This document shows, piece after piece, positions 10,745 through 23,500 of a DNA stretch of 64,000 bases. The notes under the pieces are model-generated. The model was not told where the DNA came from and ran no database searches. It worked only from the letters and a program-made list of their open reading frames with translations. Position numbers and translations under genes: made by a program. Numbering within the stretch: the first letter of the stretch is position 1; every line of letters begins with the position of its first letter. Origin of the DNA: Mermis nigrescens (taxonomy: Eukaryota > Nematoda > Enoplea > Mermithida > Mermithidae); assembly GCA_036768485.1 (NCBI GenBank), contig JAVLUZ010000154.1, forward strand, positions 2,314,529-2,378,528, written 5' to 3'.

Positions 10745-12360
10745 ACCTATAATATACTTGGGTACCCCCAACACCTGTGCACCCCCCTACAGCTATAACG
10801 GGACACTTCTGGAAGGTGCGGTTTTTTTAAAAGAAAGATAATAAAAAAATTCGCTGCCCATGTTTTTTTTGTTTTTCTTGAAACTCAAAATTGACTGTGT
10901 AAAGAAGGTGTAAAGTTTTTGTGTAACGTTATAACATAGGACAAATTTTGGGACCTTTTTACTGCGGCATGTGGACAACTGAGTATTGATGACTCGAAGG
11001 ATTGAACAGGATAGGATAATAGAGAGATGAATTCTACAGATGACACCTTTTTTGTTTTTCAAAATTCGCATTAGTTATCGAACGGCAGTGTAAAGAGTGC
11101 GAAAATCTGGGGGTGAAAAAGCACTTTTTGGTCGAGTTTTCAACCTTCCTAGGTCCGATACTAACTCCGGTTATGAGGTTTTAAAAATGTTTTCTGACAG
11201 AAATGTAGAGCGGATCAAGGGCTACATTCGGCATATAAGCAAAGTCTTCTATGCTCTATGGTGAGTTAGATCCTGGGGTTTAAAGTTTACACTCTAATGG
11301 ATGGTGTAAAAAAACGGATTTTAACTAAGATTTCTCTGCCAAATTTTTCCGCTTATGAGTCAGTGCAAATCGAAGACAGCATTAATAAAGTGCCTCACAG
11401 GGGCTAAACATCGCAGCAAACCGCATTTAAAAAAACGCAATATTGAGTTATTTATGGGGGTGTAAAGTTCGAAATCAGAGGTAAAAAATTGGCGAAAAAA
11501 ACACGTTTTTTCCGAAGTTTGATTGATAAATCATACCAAATAATTTTTGCAACAGAATTTTGGCACACAGGAATGTACTACGATTTAAAAGCTACAAATT
11601 GTACCAAACCGAATTTCTTTAAACTCAATGGGAGTTCGGTACGGAATTTTAAAGTTTACAGTGTTCTAAATGATGGAAAATACGTTTTTGTTGCGTTTTT
11701 TGTTCGCCACTTTCTCCGTCCAGAAGTCGGGATAAGTCTAATAGAATAAAAATAAAGTGCTTTATATCGGGTGCATGTCAAAGCAAATTGTCTATACATT
11801 AATATTTAGCGAGTGTAAAGTCAAAAATTTGGAGTTTAAAATGCGTTTCTGTCTTGTTTTTTCTGCCTGCTTCTCCGGTTACGAGTCAGGGACACGTTTA
11901 TCAAGTCTAGAAATGGACCAGGAACCAAATTTGATACGCCAGTCTGGCGCATATGTTTACACTCTACGGTGTTGTAAAGTAGTTTACACCAATTGTTAGT
12001 TTGCCCATAGAACATTATGTAGACTTAATTTTTTCATAAATATTAATCGTAATATCAGAACAATATCAAAATTACGAATCTGACTAAAATCTTCTTTAAA
12101 CTAGGTGTTTACATGAAGTTTACACTACATATGTATTTATCTTCGTTTTTGAACATTCCAGAAACCTAATTTTTCTTGGAGTCTAGAAGTTTTCAAAGGA
12201 TCAAATGTGAGACGTCACGTAGGCGCGTTTGTTTACATCCAACAGTGATGTAAAGTAGTTTACACTCATTGTTTATATGTCCTCAGACCATTGTAGAGAC
12301 ATAATTTTTCCATGAATGTTGATCATAATATCCGAGTAATTTTTTACACTGCATGTTAGC
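10745..12360. repeat. Degenerate repeats carrying GTAAAGTTTACAC-like palindromes
   Basis: A motif of the form TTTACACTCTA...GGTGTAAA recurs near 11285, 11650, 11955 and 12240. A segment at about 11975-12075 reappears diverged at 12240-12345 (spacing about 265 bp; shared TGTAAAGTAGTTTACAC). A CCG(G/C)TTA(T/C)GAG motif recurs near 11175, 11350 and 11877. It looks like an old tandem family. No coding frame was recognised. Confidence 0.5.
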
Positions 12361-12454
12361 CTTTGTTCTAAAGCATTGCAAAAACCGAAATTTTTTCCTA
12401 CATGATTATGTACATTTGTTTACGAATTTTATGGTATGTAAATGTAACTTACCT

Positions 12455-13925
12455 ACCTTTTGTACACGTACACAAAACATAACCAACAGTAAACGCTCGT
12501 TGTCATGTATTTACGTAAGTAATATAACCTGCACAGTTTTCATTCAAAGGTTTTTATATACGCTGATTTCATTTTTTGCACTCCCGAACTGCAAAATTCA
12601 ACACAAAAGTAGCTAGAGTAAGATTTCTGAAATGAAAAAGTTTTTCATACTTATTTAGGTGACTGTAATCCGCATGACTTCCATACATAGGTTTTCATAC
12701 ATGTCGGTGTCATTTTTTACACTCCCGAGCTACAAAAATCAGCACTAAAACGGCTACAGAGCTTATATACACAGCGCAAAGAATAGATCTTGTAAATATG
12801 TATGCATGTACACACTGCAGCAGAGAATTAAAATATAAGAAAATCTTATTAAAATGAGCTCAATACTTCCAGAAATAGCAAAGACATCAAAGTACAACAA
12901 AAAAGTCAGCAAATAATTGTTATGAGAAATGAAAGTACAACAAAAAAATCAGCAAATACGAGAAATCTTTTTATTTCAAGAATCTTACTGTAGCTACTTT
13001 TGTGTTGAATTTTGCAGTCCCGGAGTACAGTCATCAACGTACAACGAAAAATCAGCAAGTAATTCTTATGAAAAATGGATTTAAAACAAAAAAATCAGTA
13101 AAGAATTGTTATGAGAAATGTTTAAATTTCAAAATCTCATTGTAGCCGTTTGAATACTGATTTTTGTAGCTCGGGAGTGTAAAAAATGAAATCAGCATGG
13201 ATGTAAACCTACTTGTAACGACCCAGAAAAATAAGCTTTTAAGTCCGTAAATGGTGTTATTCGCTTATATAGATTAATCCGATTCAAGGTTCTGATTTTC
13301 TAATTTAATATCGAATAAATCGGGCACTATGTACATCGAAAATATGTATACGCAAACAAATATCATATAATCATGTTATCAATAAAATAATCTCGACGTT
13401 GAATCTGGAACAGGGTGGCTCCCCTGGCCTACCCCGGCGCCACTATGGCTTTTTGGGTCGTTCCCTCGAATCCGAATTTGGACTCGGATTCCGACTTGAA
13501 CTGGACTATCCTTAGTCTCTATTACGATTGACGTTGAGGCGGAGTTTGTTGTATTGAAGGCGGGCCAAATTGAACTCGAGGTTAACGATGATTGGATGTT
13601 TGAAAAGACGGTTCTTATTCGCTTTGATGCTATGTACATGTATGTTTTGTAACTTATACACTGCTCAGACTGGATCAAGATGCAAAGCAATAATATATTT
13701 TTGGCTTTCCCATTACACCTACTTATGGAAGTCATTCGGATTACATTCACCTAAATAAGTATGAAAAATCTTTTTATTTCAGAAATCTTACTGCAGCTAT
13801 TTTTTTGTTGAGTTTTGCAGTTCGGGAGTGCAAAAGATGTAATCGGCGTGAATGAAAACCTTTATGGAAAACTGCACAGGTTATATTACTTACGGTTATG
13901 TTTTGAGTACGTGTACACAGGCTTG
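12455..13925. mobile_element. Foldback element E, arms of about 230 bp
   Basis: The left arm (about 12455-12690) and right arm (about 13710-13925) are inverted copies. Shared blocks are CGTAC(A/T)CAAAACATAACC at the ends, TAAGTAATATAACCTG, GCACTCCCGAACTGCAAAA and TTTTTCATACTTATTTAGGT. A second, inner inverted pair carries ACTCCCGAGCTACAAAAATC near 12720 and its complement near 13155. The centre (13380-13560) is GC-richer and unexplained. No target duplication was resolved. Confidence 0.7.
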
Positions 13926-14005
13926 CCAACTGTGGGATTTTACCTCAAATTTTGAGGTTTTTTTACGTTTGAGGTTTTTACTTTTAGAGGTTTTTGTTGA
14001 GGTTT
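13918..14005. mobile_element. Fragment related to the CAGGGTTGCCAAGT hAT MITE family
   Basis: Contains GGCTTGCCAACTGTGGGA followed by repeated TTGAGGTTTTT, the complement of the CCTCAAAAA runs seen in intact copies. Truncated. Confidence 0.4.
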
Positions 14006-14388
14006 GAAAATTTTTCTAAAATAAGCAAGCTGGATATCGATTACAGTTAAAATACTTGTATTAACTGCTATAGCTAATTTTAACCTCACTCGCAACGCGA
14101 TTGATTGAAGTGGAGGAAGTGAAACTGAAGTGAAGTGCCTAAAACCTGCTAGTGGGTTCCAAGGCAATGCCTATAATCTCAAAGTTAGCCGGAGTACTTA
14201 ATAAACCAACCAACGTGGGAGTAATAACAACCTAAGCGGGAGTGATACCACATACATAAAATGTAGGTATGAAAAGTACCTACAACAACAACAACAACAA
14301 CAAAAACAAGAAATTTTATTACTAACCCCAGAATGAAAAAGTTCGAATTAACCTTTTTTACTTACTTTGTGGCTTGTGCAGGTGCACA
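14006..14388. other. Non-coding; CAA microsatellite at 14282-14304
   Basis: Left flank of the large satellite-bearing element. The only clear structure is a (CAA)n run of about seven units. Confidence 0.6.
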
Positions 14389-14398
14389 GCAGGATTTA
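14389..14398. repeat. Left 10-bp target-site duplication GCAGGATTTA
   Basis: Identical to 35474-35483 on the other side of the 21-kb element. It lies immediately outside the inverted ends. Confidence 0.8.
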
Positions 14399-14402
14399 AA
14401 AC

Positions 14403-14558
14403 AGGGTAAAACCCGGAAATGGAAAATGGGAAATTTTCCATTTCCTCTATTTTCAATGGGAAATGGTCAATTTTCAAAATTTTCGGTCGTAAATATCGAA
14501 ATAATGTTGTTTCTCTATTTTTGAAGAAATTTCAGAAGCGCAACTAAAAATGGAAAAA
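14403..14558 (-). repeat. Inverted satellite monomer segment forming the left TIR
   Basis: This stretch is the reverse complement of the monomer section running from AAATTTCTTCAAAAATAGAG through GTTGAAAATAGAGGAAATGG, with about 85-90% identity by eye. Direct-orientation copies begin at about 14568, so the left edge is a head-to-head junction. Confidence 0.8.
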
Positions 14559-14567
14559 ATTTAACAA

Positions 14568-17500
14568 AAATAAAATGAACAATTTTCTGTTTTTTTCCAT
14601 TTTTGCATACTTTCCATTTTTGGTTACGCTTTCGAAATTNNNNCAAAAGAGAAGAATTTTGAGTGAAAAGACGAAAAAATGAACAATTTTCAGTTCTTTC
14701 CATTTTTTTGTAGACTTTTCCATTTTTAATTACGCCTTCGAAATTTCTTCAAATAAGAGAAATTTGGTGAAAAACGACATGAGTTTGTCATTTACGACCG
14801 AAAATTTGAAAATTAACCATTTTCCGTTGAAAATAGAGGAAATGGAAAATTTTCCATTTTTCAATTTCGGGTTTTACTCTATCTTCCCATTTTCGGCGAT
14901 TGTCTGCGACAAAATCGTTGTAGTCGAAGTGGATAACGATTTTTTTTTCGGATCTGGAAGGTCAATTTTTTCAAAAGAGAAGAATTTTGAGTGAAAAGAC
15001 GAAAAAATGAACAATTTCAGTTCTTTCCATTTTTTTGTAGACTTTTCCATTTTTAATTACGCCCTTCGAAATTTCTTCAAAAATAGAGAAATTTGGTGAA
15101 AAACGACATGAGTTTGTCATTTACGACCGAAAATTTTTGAAAATTAACCATTTTTCCGTTGAAAATAGGGAAATGGAAAATTTTCCATTTTCAATTTTCG
15201 GGTTTTACTCTATCTTCCACATTTTCCGGCGATTTGTCCCACCTGCGACAAAATCGTTGTAGTCAGTGGATAACGATTTTTTTTTCGGATCTGGAAGGTC
15301 AATTTTTTCAAAAGAGAAGAATTTTGAGTGAAAAGACGAAAAAATGAACAATTTTCAGTTCTTTCCATTTTTTGTAGACTTTTCCATTTTTAATTACGCC
15401 TTCGAAATTTCTTCAAAAATAGAGAAATTTGGTGAAAAACGACATGAGTTTGTCATTTACGACCGAAAATTTTGAAAATTAACCATTTTCCGTTGAAAAT
15501 AGAGGAAATGGAAAATTTTCCATTTTTCAATTTCGGGTTTTACTCTATCTTCCCATTTTCCGGCGATTGTCCACCTGCGACAAAATCGTTGTAGTCGAAG
15601 TGGATAACGATTTTTTTTCGGATCTGGAAGGTCAATTTTTTCAAAAGAGAAGAATTTTGAGTGAAAAGACGAAAAATGAACAATTTTCAGTTCTTTCCAT
15701 TTTTTGTAGACTTTTCCATTTTTAATTACGCCTTCGAAATTTCTTCAAAAATAGAGAAATTTGGTGAAAAACGACATGAGTTTGTCATTTACGACCGAAA
15801 ATTTTGAAAATTAACCATTTTCCGTTGAAAATAGAGGAAATGGAAAATTTTCCATTTTTCAATTTCGGGTTTTACTCTATCTTCCCATTTTCCGGCGATT
15901 GTCCACCTGCGACAAAATCGTTGTAGTCGAAGTGGATAACGATTTTTTTTCGGATCTGGAAGGTCAATTTTTTCAAAAAGAGAAGAATTTTGAGTGAAAA
16001 GACGAAAAAATGAACAATTTTCAGTTCTTTCCATTTTTTTGTAGACTTTTCCATTTTTAATTACGCCTTCGAAATTTCTTCAAAAATAGAGAAATTTGGT
16101 GAAAAACGACATGAGTTTGTCATTTACGACCGAAAATTTTGAAAATTAACCATTTTCCGTTGAAAATAGAGGAAATGGAAAATTTTCCATTTTTCAATTT
16201 CGGGTTTTACTCTATCTTCCCATTTTCCGGCGATTGTCCACCTGCGACAAAATCGTTGTAGTCGAAGTGGATAACGATTTTTTTTCGGATCTGGAAGGTC
16301 AATTTTTTCAAAAGAGAAGAATTTTGAGTGAAAAGACGAAAAAATGAACAATTTTCAGTTCTTTCCATTTTTTGTAGACTTTTCCATTTTTAATTACGCC
16401 TTCGAAATTTCTTCAAAAATAGAGAAATTTGGTGAAAAACGACATGAGTTTGTCATTTACGACCGAAAATTTTGAAAATTAACCATTTTCCGTTGAAAAT
16501 AGAGGAAATGGAAAATTTTCCATTTTTCAATTTCGGGTTTTACTCTATCTTCCCATTTTCCGGCGATTGTCCACCTGCGACAAAATCGTTGTAGTCGAAG
16601 TGGATAACGATTTTTTTTCGGATCTGGAAGGTCAATTTTTTCAAAAGAGAAGAATTTTGAGTGAAAAGACGAAAAAATGAACAATTTTCAGTTCTTTCCA
16701 TTTTTTGTAGACTTTTCCATTTTTAATTACGCCTTCGAAATTTCTTCAAAAATAGAGAAATTTGGTGAAAAACGACATGAGTTTGTCATTTACGACCGAA
16801 AATTTTGAAAATTAACCATTTTCCGTTGAAAATAGAGGAAATGGAAAATTTTCCATTTTTCAATTTCGGGTTTTACTCTATCTTCCCATTTTCCGGCGAT
16901 TGTCCACCTGCGACAAAATCGTTGTAGTCGAAGTGGATAACGATTTTTTTTCGGATCTGGAAGGTCAATTTTTTCAAAAGAGAAGAATTTTGAGTGAAAA
17001 GACGAAAAAATGAACAATTTTCAGTTCTTTCCATTTTTTGTAGACTTTTCCATTTTTAATTACGCCTTCGAAATTTCTTCAAAAATAGAGAAATTTGGTG
17101 AAAAACGACATGAGTTTGTCATTTACGACCGAAAATTTTGAAAATTAACCATTTTCCGTTGAAAATAGAGGAAATGGAAAATTTTCCATTTTTCAATTTC
17201 GGGTTTTACTCTATCTTCCCATTTTCCGGCGATTGTCCACCTGCGACAAAATCGTTGTAGTCGAAGTGGATAACGATTTTTTTTCGGATCTGGAAGGTCA
17301 ATTTTTTCAAAAGAGAAGAATTTTGAGTGAAAAGACGAAAAAATGAACAATTTTCAGTTCTTTCCATTTTTTGTAGACTTTTCCATTTTTAATTACGCCT
17401 TCGAAATTTCTTCAAAAATAGAGAAATTTGGTGAAAAACGACATGAGTTTGTCATTTACGACCGAAAATTTTGAAAATTAACCATTTTCCGTTGAAAATA

Positions 17501-20500
17501 GAGGAAATGGAAAATTTTCCATTTTTCAATTTCGGGTTTTACTCTATCTTCCCATTTTCCGGCGATTGTCCACCTGCGACAAAATCGTTGTAGTCGAAGT
17601 GGATAACGATTTTTTTTCGGATCTGGAAGGTCAATTTTTTCAAAAGAGAAGAATTTTGAGTGAAAAGACGAAAAAATGAACAATTTTCAGTTCTTTCCAT
17701 TTTTTGTAGACTTTTCCATTTTTAATTACGCCTTCGAAATTTCTTCAAAAATAGAGAAATTTGGTGAAAAACGACATGAGTTTGTCATTTACGACCGAAA
17801 ATTTTGAAAATTAACCATTTTCCGTTGAAAATAGAGGAAATGGAAAATTTTCCATTTTTCAATTTCGGGTTTTACTCTATCTTCCCATTTTCCGGCGATT
17901 GTCCACCTGCGACAAAATCGTTGTAGTCGAAGTGGATAACGATTTTTTTTCGGATCTGGAAGGTCAATTTTTTCAAAAGAGAAGAATTTTGAGTGAAAAG
18001 ACGAAAAAATGAACAATTTTCAGTTCTTTCCATTTTTTGTAGACTTTTCCATTTTTAATTACGCCTTCGAAATTTCTTCAAAAATAGAGAAATTTGGTGA
18101 AAAACGACATGAGTTTGTCATTTACGACCGAAAATTTTGAAAATTAACCATTTTCCGTTGAAAATAGAGGAAATGGAAAATTTTCCATTTTTCAATTTCG
18201 GGTTTTACTCTATCTTCCCATTTTCCGGCGATTGTCCACCTGCGACAAAATCGTTGTAGTCGAAGTGGATAACGATTTTTTTTCGGATCTGGAAGGTCAA
18301 TTTTTTCAAAAGAGAAGAATTTTGAGTGAAAAGACGAAAAAATGAACAATTTTCAGTTCTTTCCATTTTTTGTAGACTTTTCCATTTTTAATTACGCCTT
18401 CGAAATTTCTTCAAAAATAGAGAAATTTGGTGAAAAACGACATGAGTTTGTCATTTACGACCGAAAATTTTGAAAATTAACCATTTTCCGTTGAAAATAG
18501 AGGAAATGGAAAATTTTCCATTTTTCAATTTCGGGTTTTACTCTATCTTCCCATTTTCCGGCGATTGTCCACCTGCGACAAAATCGTTGTAGTCGAAGTG
18601 GATAACGATTTTTTTTCGGATCTGGAAGGTCAATTTTTTCAAAAGAGAAGAATTTTGAGTGAAAAGACGAAAAAATGAACAATTTTCAGTTCTTTCCATT
18701 TTTTGTAGACTTTTCCATTTTTAATTACGCCTTCGAAATTTCTTCAAAAATAGAGAAATTTGGTGAAAAACGACATGAGTTTGTCATTTACGACCGAAAA
18801 TTTTGAAAATTAACCATTTTCCGTTGAAAATAGAGGAAATGGAAAATTTTCCATTTTTCAATTTCGGGTTTTACTCTATCTTCCCATTTTCCGGCGATTG
18901 TCCACCTGCGACAAAATCGTTGTAGTCGAAGTGGATAACGATTTTTTTTCGGATCTGGAAGGTCAATTTTTTCAAAAGAGAAGAATTTTGAGTGAAAAGA
19001 CGAAAAAATGAACAATTTTCAGTTCTTTCCATTTTTTTGTAGACTTTTCCATTTTTAATTACGCCTTCGAAATTTCTTCAAAAATAGAGAAATTTGGTGA
19101 AAAACGACATGAGTTTGTCATTTACGACCGAAAATTTTGAAAATTAACCATTTTCCGTTGAAAATAGAGGAAATGGAAAATTTTCCATTTTTCAATTTCG
19201 GGTTTTACTCTATCTTCCCATTTTCCGGCGATTGTCCACCTGCGACAAAATCGTTGTAGTCGAAGTGGATAACGATTTTTTTTCGGATCTGGAAGGTCAA
19301 TTTTTTCAAAAGAGAAGAATTTTGAGTGAAAAGACGAAAAAATGAACAATTTTCAGTTCTTTCCATTTTTTTGTAGACTTTTCCATTTTTAATTACGCCT
19401 TCGAAATTTCTTCAAAAATAGAGAAATTTGGTGAAAAACGACATGAGTTTGTCATTTACGACCGAAAATTTTGAAAATTAACCATTTTCCGTTGAAAATA
19501 GAGGAAATGGAAAATTTTCCATTTTTCAATTTCGGGTTTTACTCTATCTTCCCATTTTCCGGCGATTGTCCACCTGCGACAAAATCGTTGTAGTCGAAGT
19601 GGATAACGATTTTTTTTCGGATCTGGAAGGTCAATTTTTTCAAAAGAGAAGAATTTTGAGTGAAAAGACGAAAAAATGAACAATTTTCAGTTCTTTCCAT
19701 TTTTTTGTAGACTTTTCCATTTTTAATTACGCCTTCGAAATTTCTTCAAAAATAGAGAAATTTGGTGAAAAACGACATGAGTTTGTCATTTACGACCGAA
19801 AATTTTGAAAATTAACCATTTTCCGTTGAAAATAGAGGAAATGGAAAATTTTCCATTTTTCAATTTCGGGTTTTACTCTATCTTCCCATTTTCCGGCGAT
19901 TGTCCACCTGCGACAAAATCGTTGTAGTCGAAGTGGATAACGATTTTTTTTCGGATCTGGAAGGTCAATTTTTTCAAAAGAGAAGAATTTTGAGTGAAAA
20001 GACGAAAAAATGAACAATTTTCAGTTCTTTCCATTTTTTTGTAGACTTTTCCATTTTTAATTACGCCTTCGAAATTTCTTCAAAAATAGAGAAATTTGGT
20101 GAAAAACGACATGAGTTTGTCATTTACGACCGAAAATTTTGAAAATTAACCATTTTCCGTTGAAAATAGAGGAAATGGAAAATTTTCCATTTTTCAATTT
20201 CGGGTTTTACTCTATCTTCCCATTTTCCGGCGATTGTCCACCTGCGACAAAATCGTTGTAGTCGAAGTGGATAACGATTTTTTTTCGGATCTGGAAGGTC
20301 AATTTTTTCAAAAGAGAAGAATTTTGAGTGAAAAGACGAAAAAATGAACAATTTTCAGTTCTTTCCATTTTTTTGTAGACTTTTCCATTTTTAATTACGC
20401 CTTCGAAATTTCTTCAAAAATAGAGAAATTTGGTGAAAAACGACATGAGTTTGTCATTTACGACCGAAAATTTTGAAAATTAACCATTTTCCGTTGAAAA

Positions 20501-23500
20501 TAGAGGAAATGGAAAATTTTCCATTTTTCAATTTCGGGTTTTACTCTATCTTCCCATTTTCCGGCGATTGTCCACCTGCGACAAAATCGTTGTAGTCGAA
20601 GTGGATAACGATTTTTTTTCGGATCTGGAAGGTCAATTTTTTCAAAAGAGAAGAATTTTGAGTGAAAAGACGAAAAAATGAACAATTTTCAGTTCTTTCC
20701 ATTTTTTTGTAGACTTTTCCATTTTTAATTACGCCTTCGAAATTTCTTCAAAAATAGAGAAATTTGGTGAAAAACGACATGAGTTTGTCATTTACGACCG
20801 AAAATTTTGAAAATTAACCATTTTCCGTTGAAAATAGAGGAAATGGAAAATTTTCCATTTTTCAATTTCGGGTTTTACTCTATCTTCCCATTTTCCGGCG
20901 ATTGTCCACCTGCGACAAAATCGTTGTAGTCGAAGTGGATAACGATTTTTTTTCGGATCTGGAAGGTCAATTTTTTCAAAAGAGAAGAATTTTGAGTGAA
21001 AAGACGAAAAAATGAACAATTTTCAGTTCTTTCCATTTTTTTGTAGACTTTTCCATTTTTAATTACGCCTTCGAAATTTCTTCAAAAATAGAGAAATTTG
21101 GTGAAAAACGACATGAGTTTGTCATTTACGACCGAAAATTTTGAAAATTAACCATTTTCCGTTGAAAATAGAGGAAATGGAAAATTTTCCATTTTTCAAT
21201 TTCGGGTTTTACTCTATCTTCCCATTTTCCGGCGATTGTCCACCTGCGACAAAATCGTTGTAGTCGAAGTGGATAACGATTTTTTTTCGGATCTGGAAGG
21301 TCAATTTTTTCAAAAGAGAAGAATTTTGAGTGAAAAGACGAAAAAATGAACAATTTTCAGTTCTTTCCATTTTTTTGTAGACTTTTCCATTTTTAATTAC
21401 GCCTTCGAAATTTCTTCAAAAATAGAGAAATTTGGTGAAAAACGACATGAGTTTGTCATTTACGACCGAAAATTTTGAAAATTAACCATTTTCCGTTGAA
21501 AATAGAGGAAATGGAAAATTTTCCATTTTTCAATTTCGGGTTTTACTCTATCTTCCCATTTTCCGGCGATTGTCCACCTGCGACAAAATCGTTGTAGTCG
21601 AAGTGGATAACGATTTTTTTTCGGATCTGGAAGGTCAATTTTTTCAAAAGAGAAGAATTTTGAGTGAAAAGACGAAAAAATGAACAATTTTCAGTTCTTT
21701 CCATTTTTTTGTAGACTTTTCCATTTTTAATTACGCCTTCGAAATTTCTTCAAAAATAGAGAAATTTGGTGAAAAACGACATGAGTTTGTCATTTACGAC
21801 CGAAAATTTTGAAAATTAACCATTTTCCGTTGAAAATAGAGGAAATGGAAAATTTTCCATTTTTCAATTTCGGGTTTTACTCTATCTTCCCATTTTCCGG
21901 CGATTGTCCACCTGCGACAAAATCGTTGTAGTCGAAGTGGATAACGATTTTTTTTCGGATCTGGAAGGTCAATTTTTTCAAAAGAGAAGAATTTTGAGTG
22001 AAAAGACGAAAAAATGAACAATTTTCAGTTCTTTCCATTTTTTTGTAGACTTTTCCATTTTTAATTACGCCTTCGAAATTTCTTCAAAAATAGAGAAATT
22101 TGGTGAAAAACGACATGAGTTTGTCATTTACGACCGAAAATTTTGAAAATTAACCATTTTCCGTTGAAAATAGAGGAAATGGAAAATTTTCCATTTTTCA
22201 ATTTCGGGTTTTACTCTATCTTCCCATTTTCCGGCGATTGTCCACCTGCGACAAAATCGTTGTAGTCGAAGTGGATAACGATTTTTTTTCGGATCTGGAA
22301 GGTCAATTTTTTCAAAAGAGAAGAATTTTGAGTGAAAAGACGAAAAAATGAACAATTTTCAGTTCTTTCCATTTTTTTGTAGACTTTTCCATTTTTAATT
22401 ACGCCTTCGAAATTTCTTCAAAAATAGAGAAATTTGGTGAAAAACGACATGAGTTTGTCATTTACGACCGAAAATTTTGAAAATTAACCATTTTCCGTTG
22501 AAAATAGAGGAAATGGAAAATTTTCCATTTTTCAATTTCGGGTTTTACTCTATCTTCCCATTTTCCGGCGATTGTCCACCTGCGACAAAATCGTTGTAGT
22601 CGAAGTGGATAACGATTTTTTTTCGGATCTGGAAGGTCAATTTTTTCAAAAGAGAAGAATTTTGAGTGAAAAGACGAAAAAATGAACAATTTTCAGTTCT
22701 TTCCATTTTTTTGTAGACTTTTCCATTTTTAATTACGCCTTCGAAATTTCTTCAAAAATAGAGAAATTTGGTGAAAAACGACATGAGTTTGTCATTTACG
22801 ACCGAAAATTTTGAAAATTAACCATTTTCCGTTGAAAATAGAGGAAATGGAAAATTTTCCATTTTTCAATTTCGGGTTTTACTCTATCTTCCCATTTTCC
22901 GGCGATTGTCCACCTGCGACAAAATCGTTGTAGTCGAAGTGGATAACGATTTTTTTTCGGATCTGGAAGGTCAATTTTTTCAAAAGAGAAGAATTTTGAG
23001 TGAAAAGACGAAAAAATGAACAATTTTCAGTTCTTTCCATTTTTTTGTAGACTTTTCCATTTTTAATTACGCCTTCGAAATTTCTTCAAAAATAGAGAAA
23101 TTTGGTGAAAAACGACATGAGTTTGTCATTTACGACCGAAAATTTTGAAAATTAACCATTTTCCGTTGAAAATAGAGGAAATGGAAAATTTTCCATTTTT
23201 CAATTTCGGGTTTTACTCTATCTTCCCATTTTCCGGCGATTGTCCACCTGCGACAAAATCGTTGTAGTCGAAGTGGATAACGATTTTTTTTCGGATCTGG
23301 AAGGTCAATTTTTTCAAAAGAGAAGAATTTTGAGTGAAAAGACGAAAAAATGAACAATTTTCAGTTCTTTCCATTTTTTTGTAGACTTTTCCATTTTTAA
23401 TTACGCCTTCGAAATTTCTTCAAAAATAGAGAAATTTGGTGAAAAACGACATGAGTTTGTCATTTACGACCGAAAATTTTGAAAATTAACCATTTTCCGT

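Noticed and set aside
13379..13750. Minus-strand frame of 123 codons
   Set aside because: Lies in the core of a foldback element, with Ser/Thr-rich text and no recognisable motif or splice sites.
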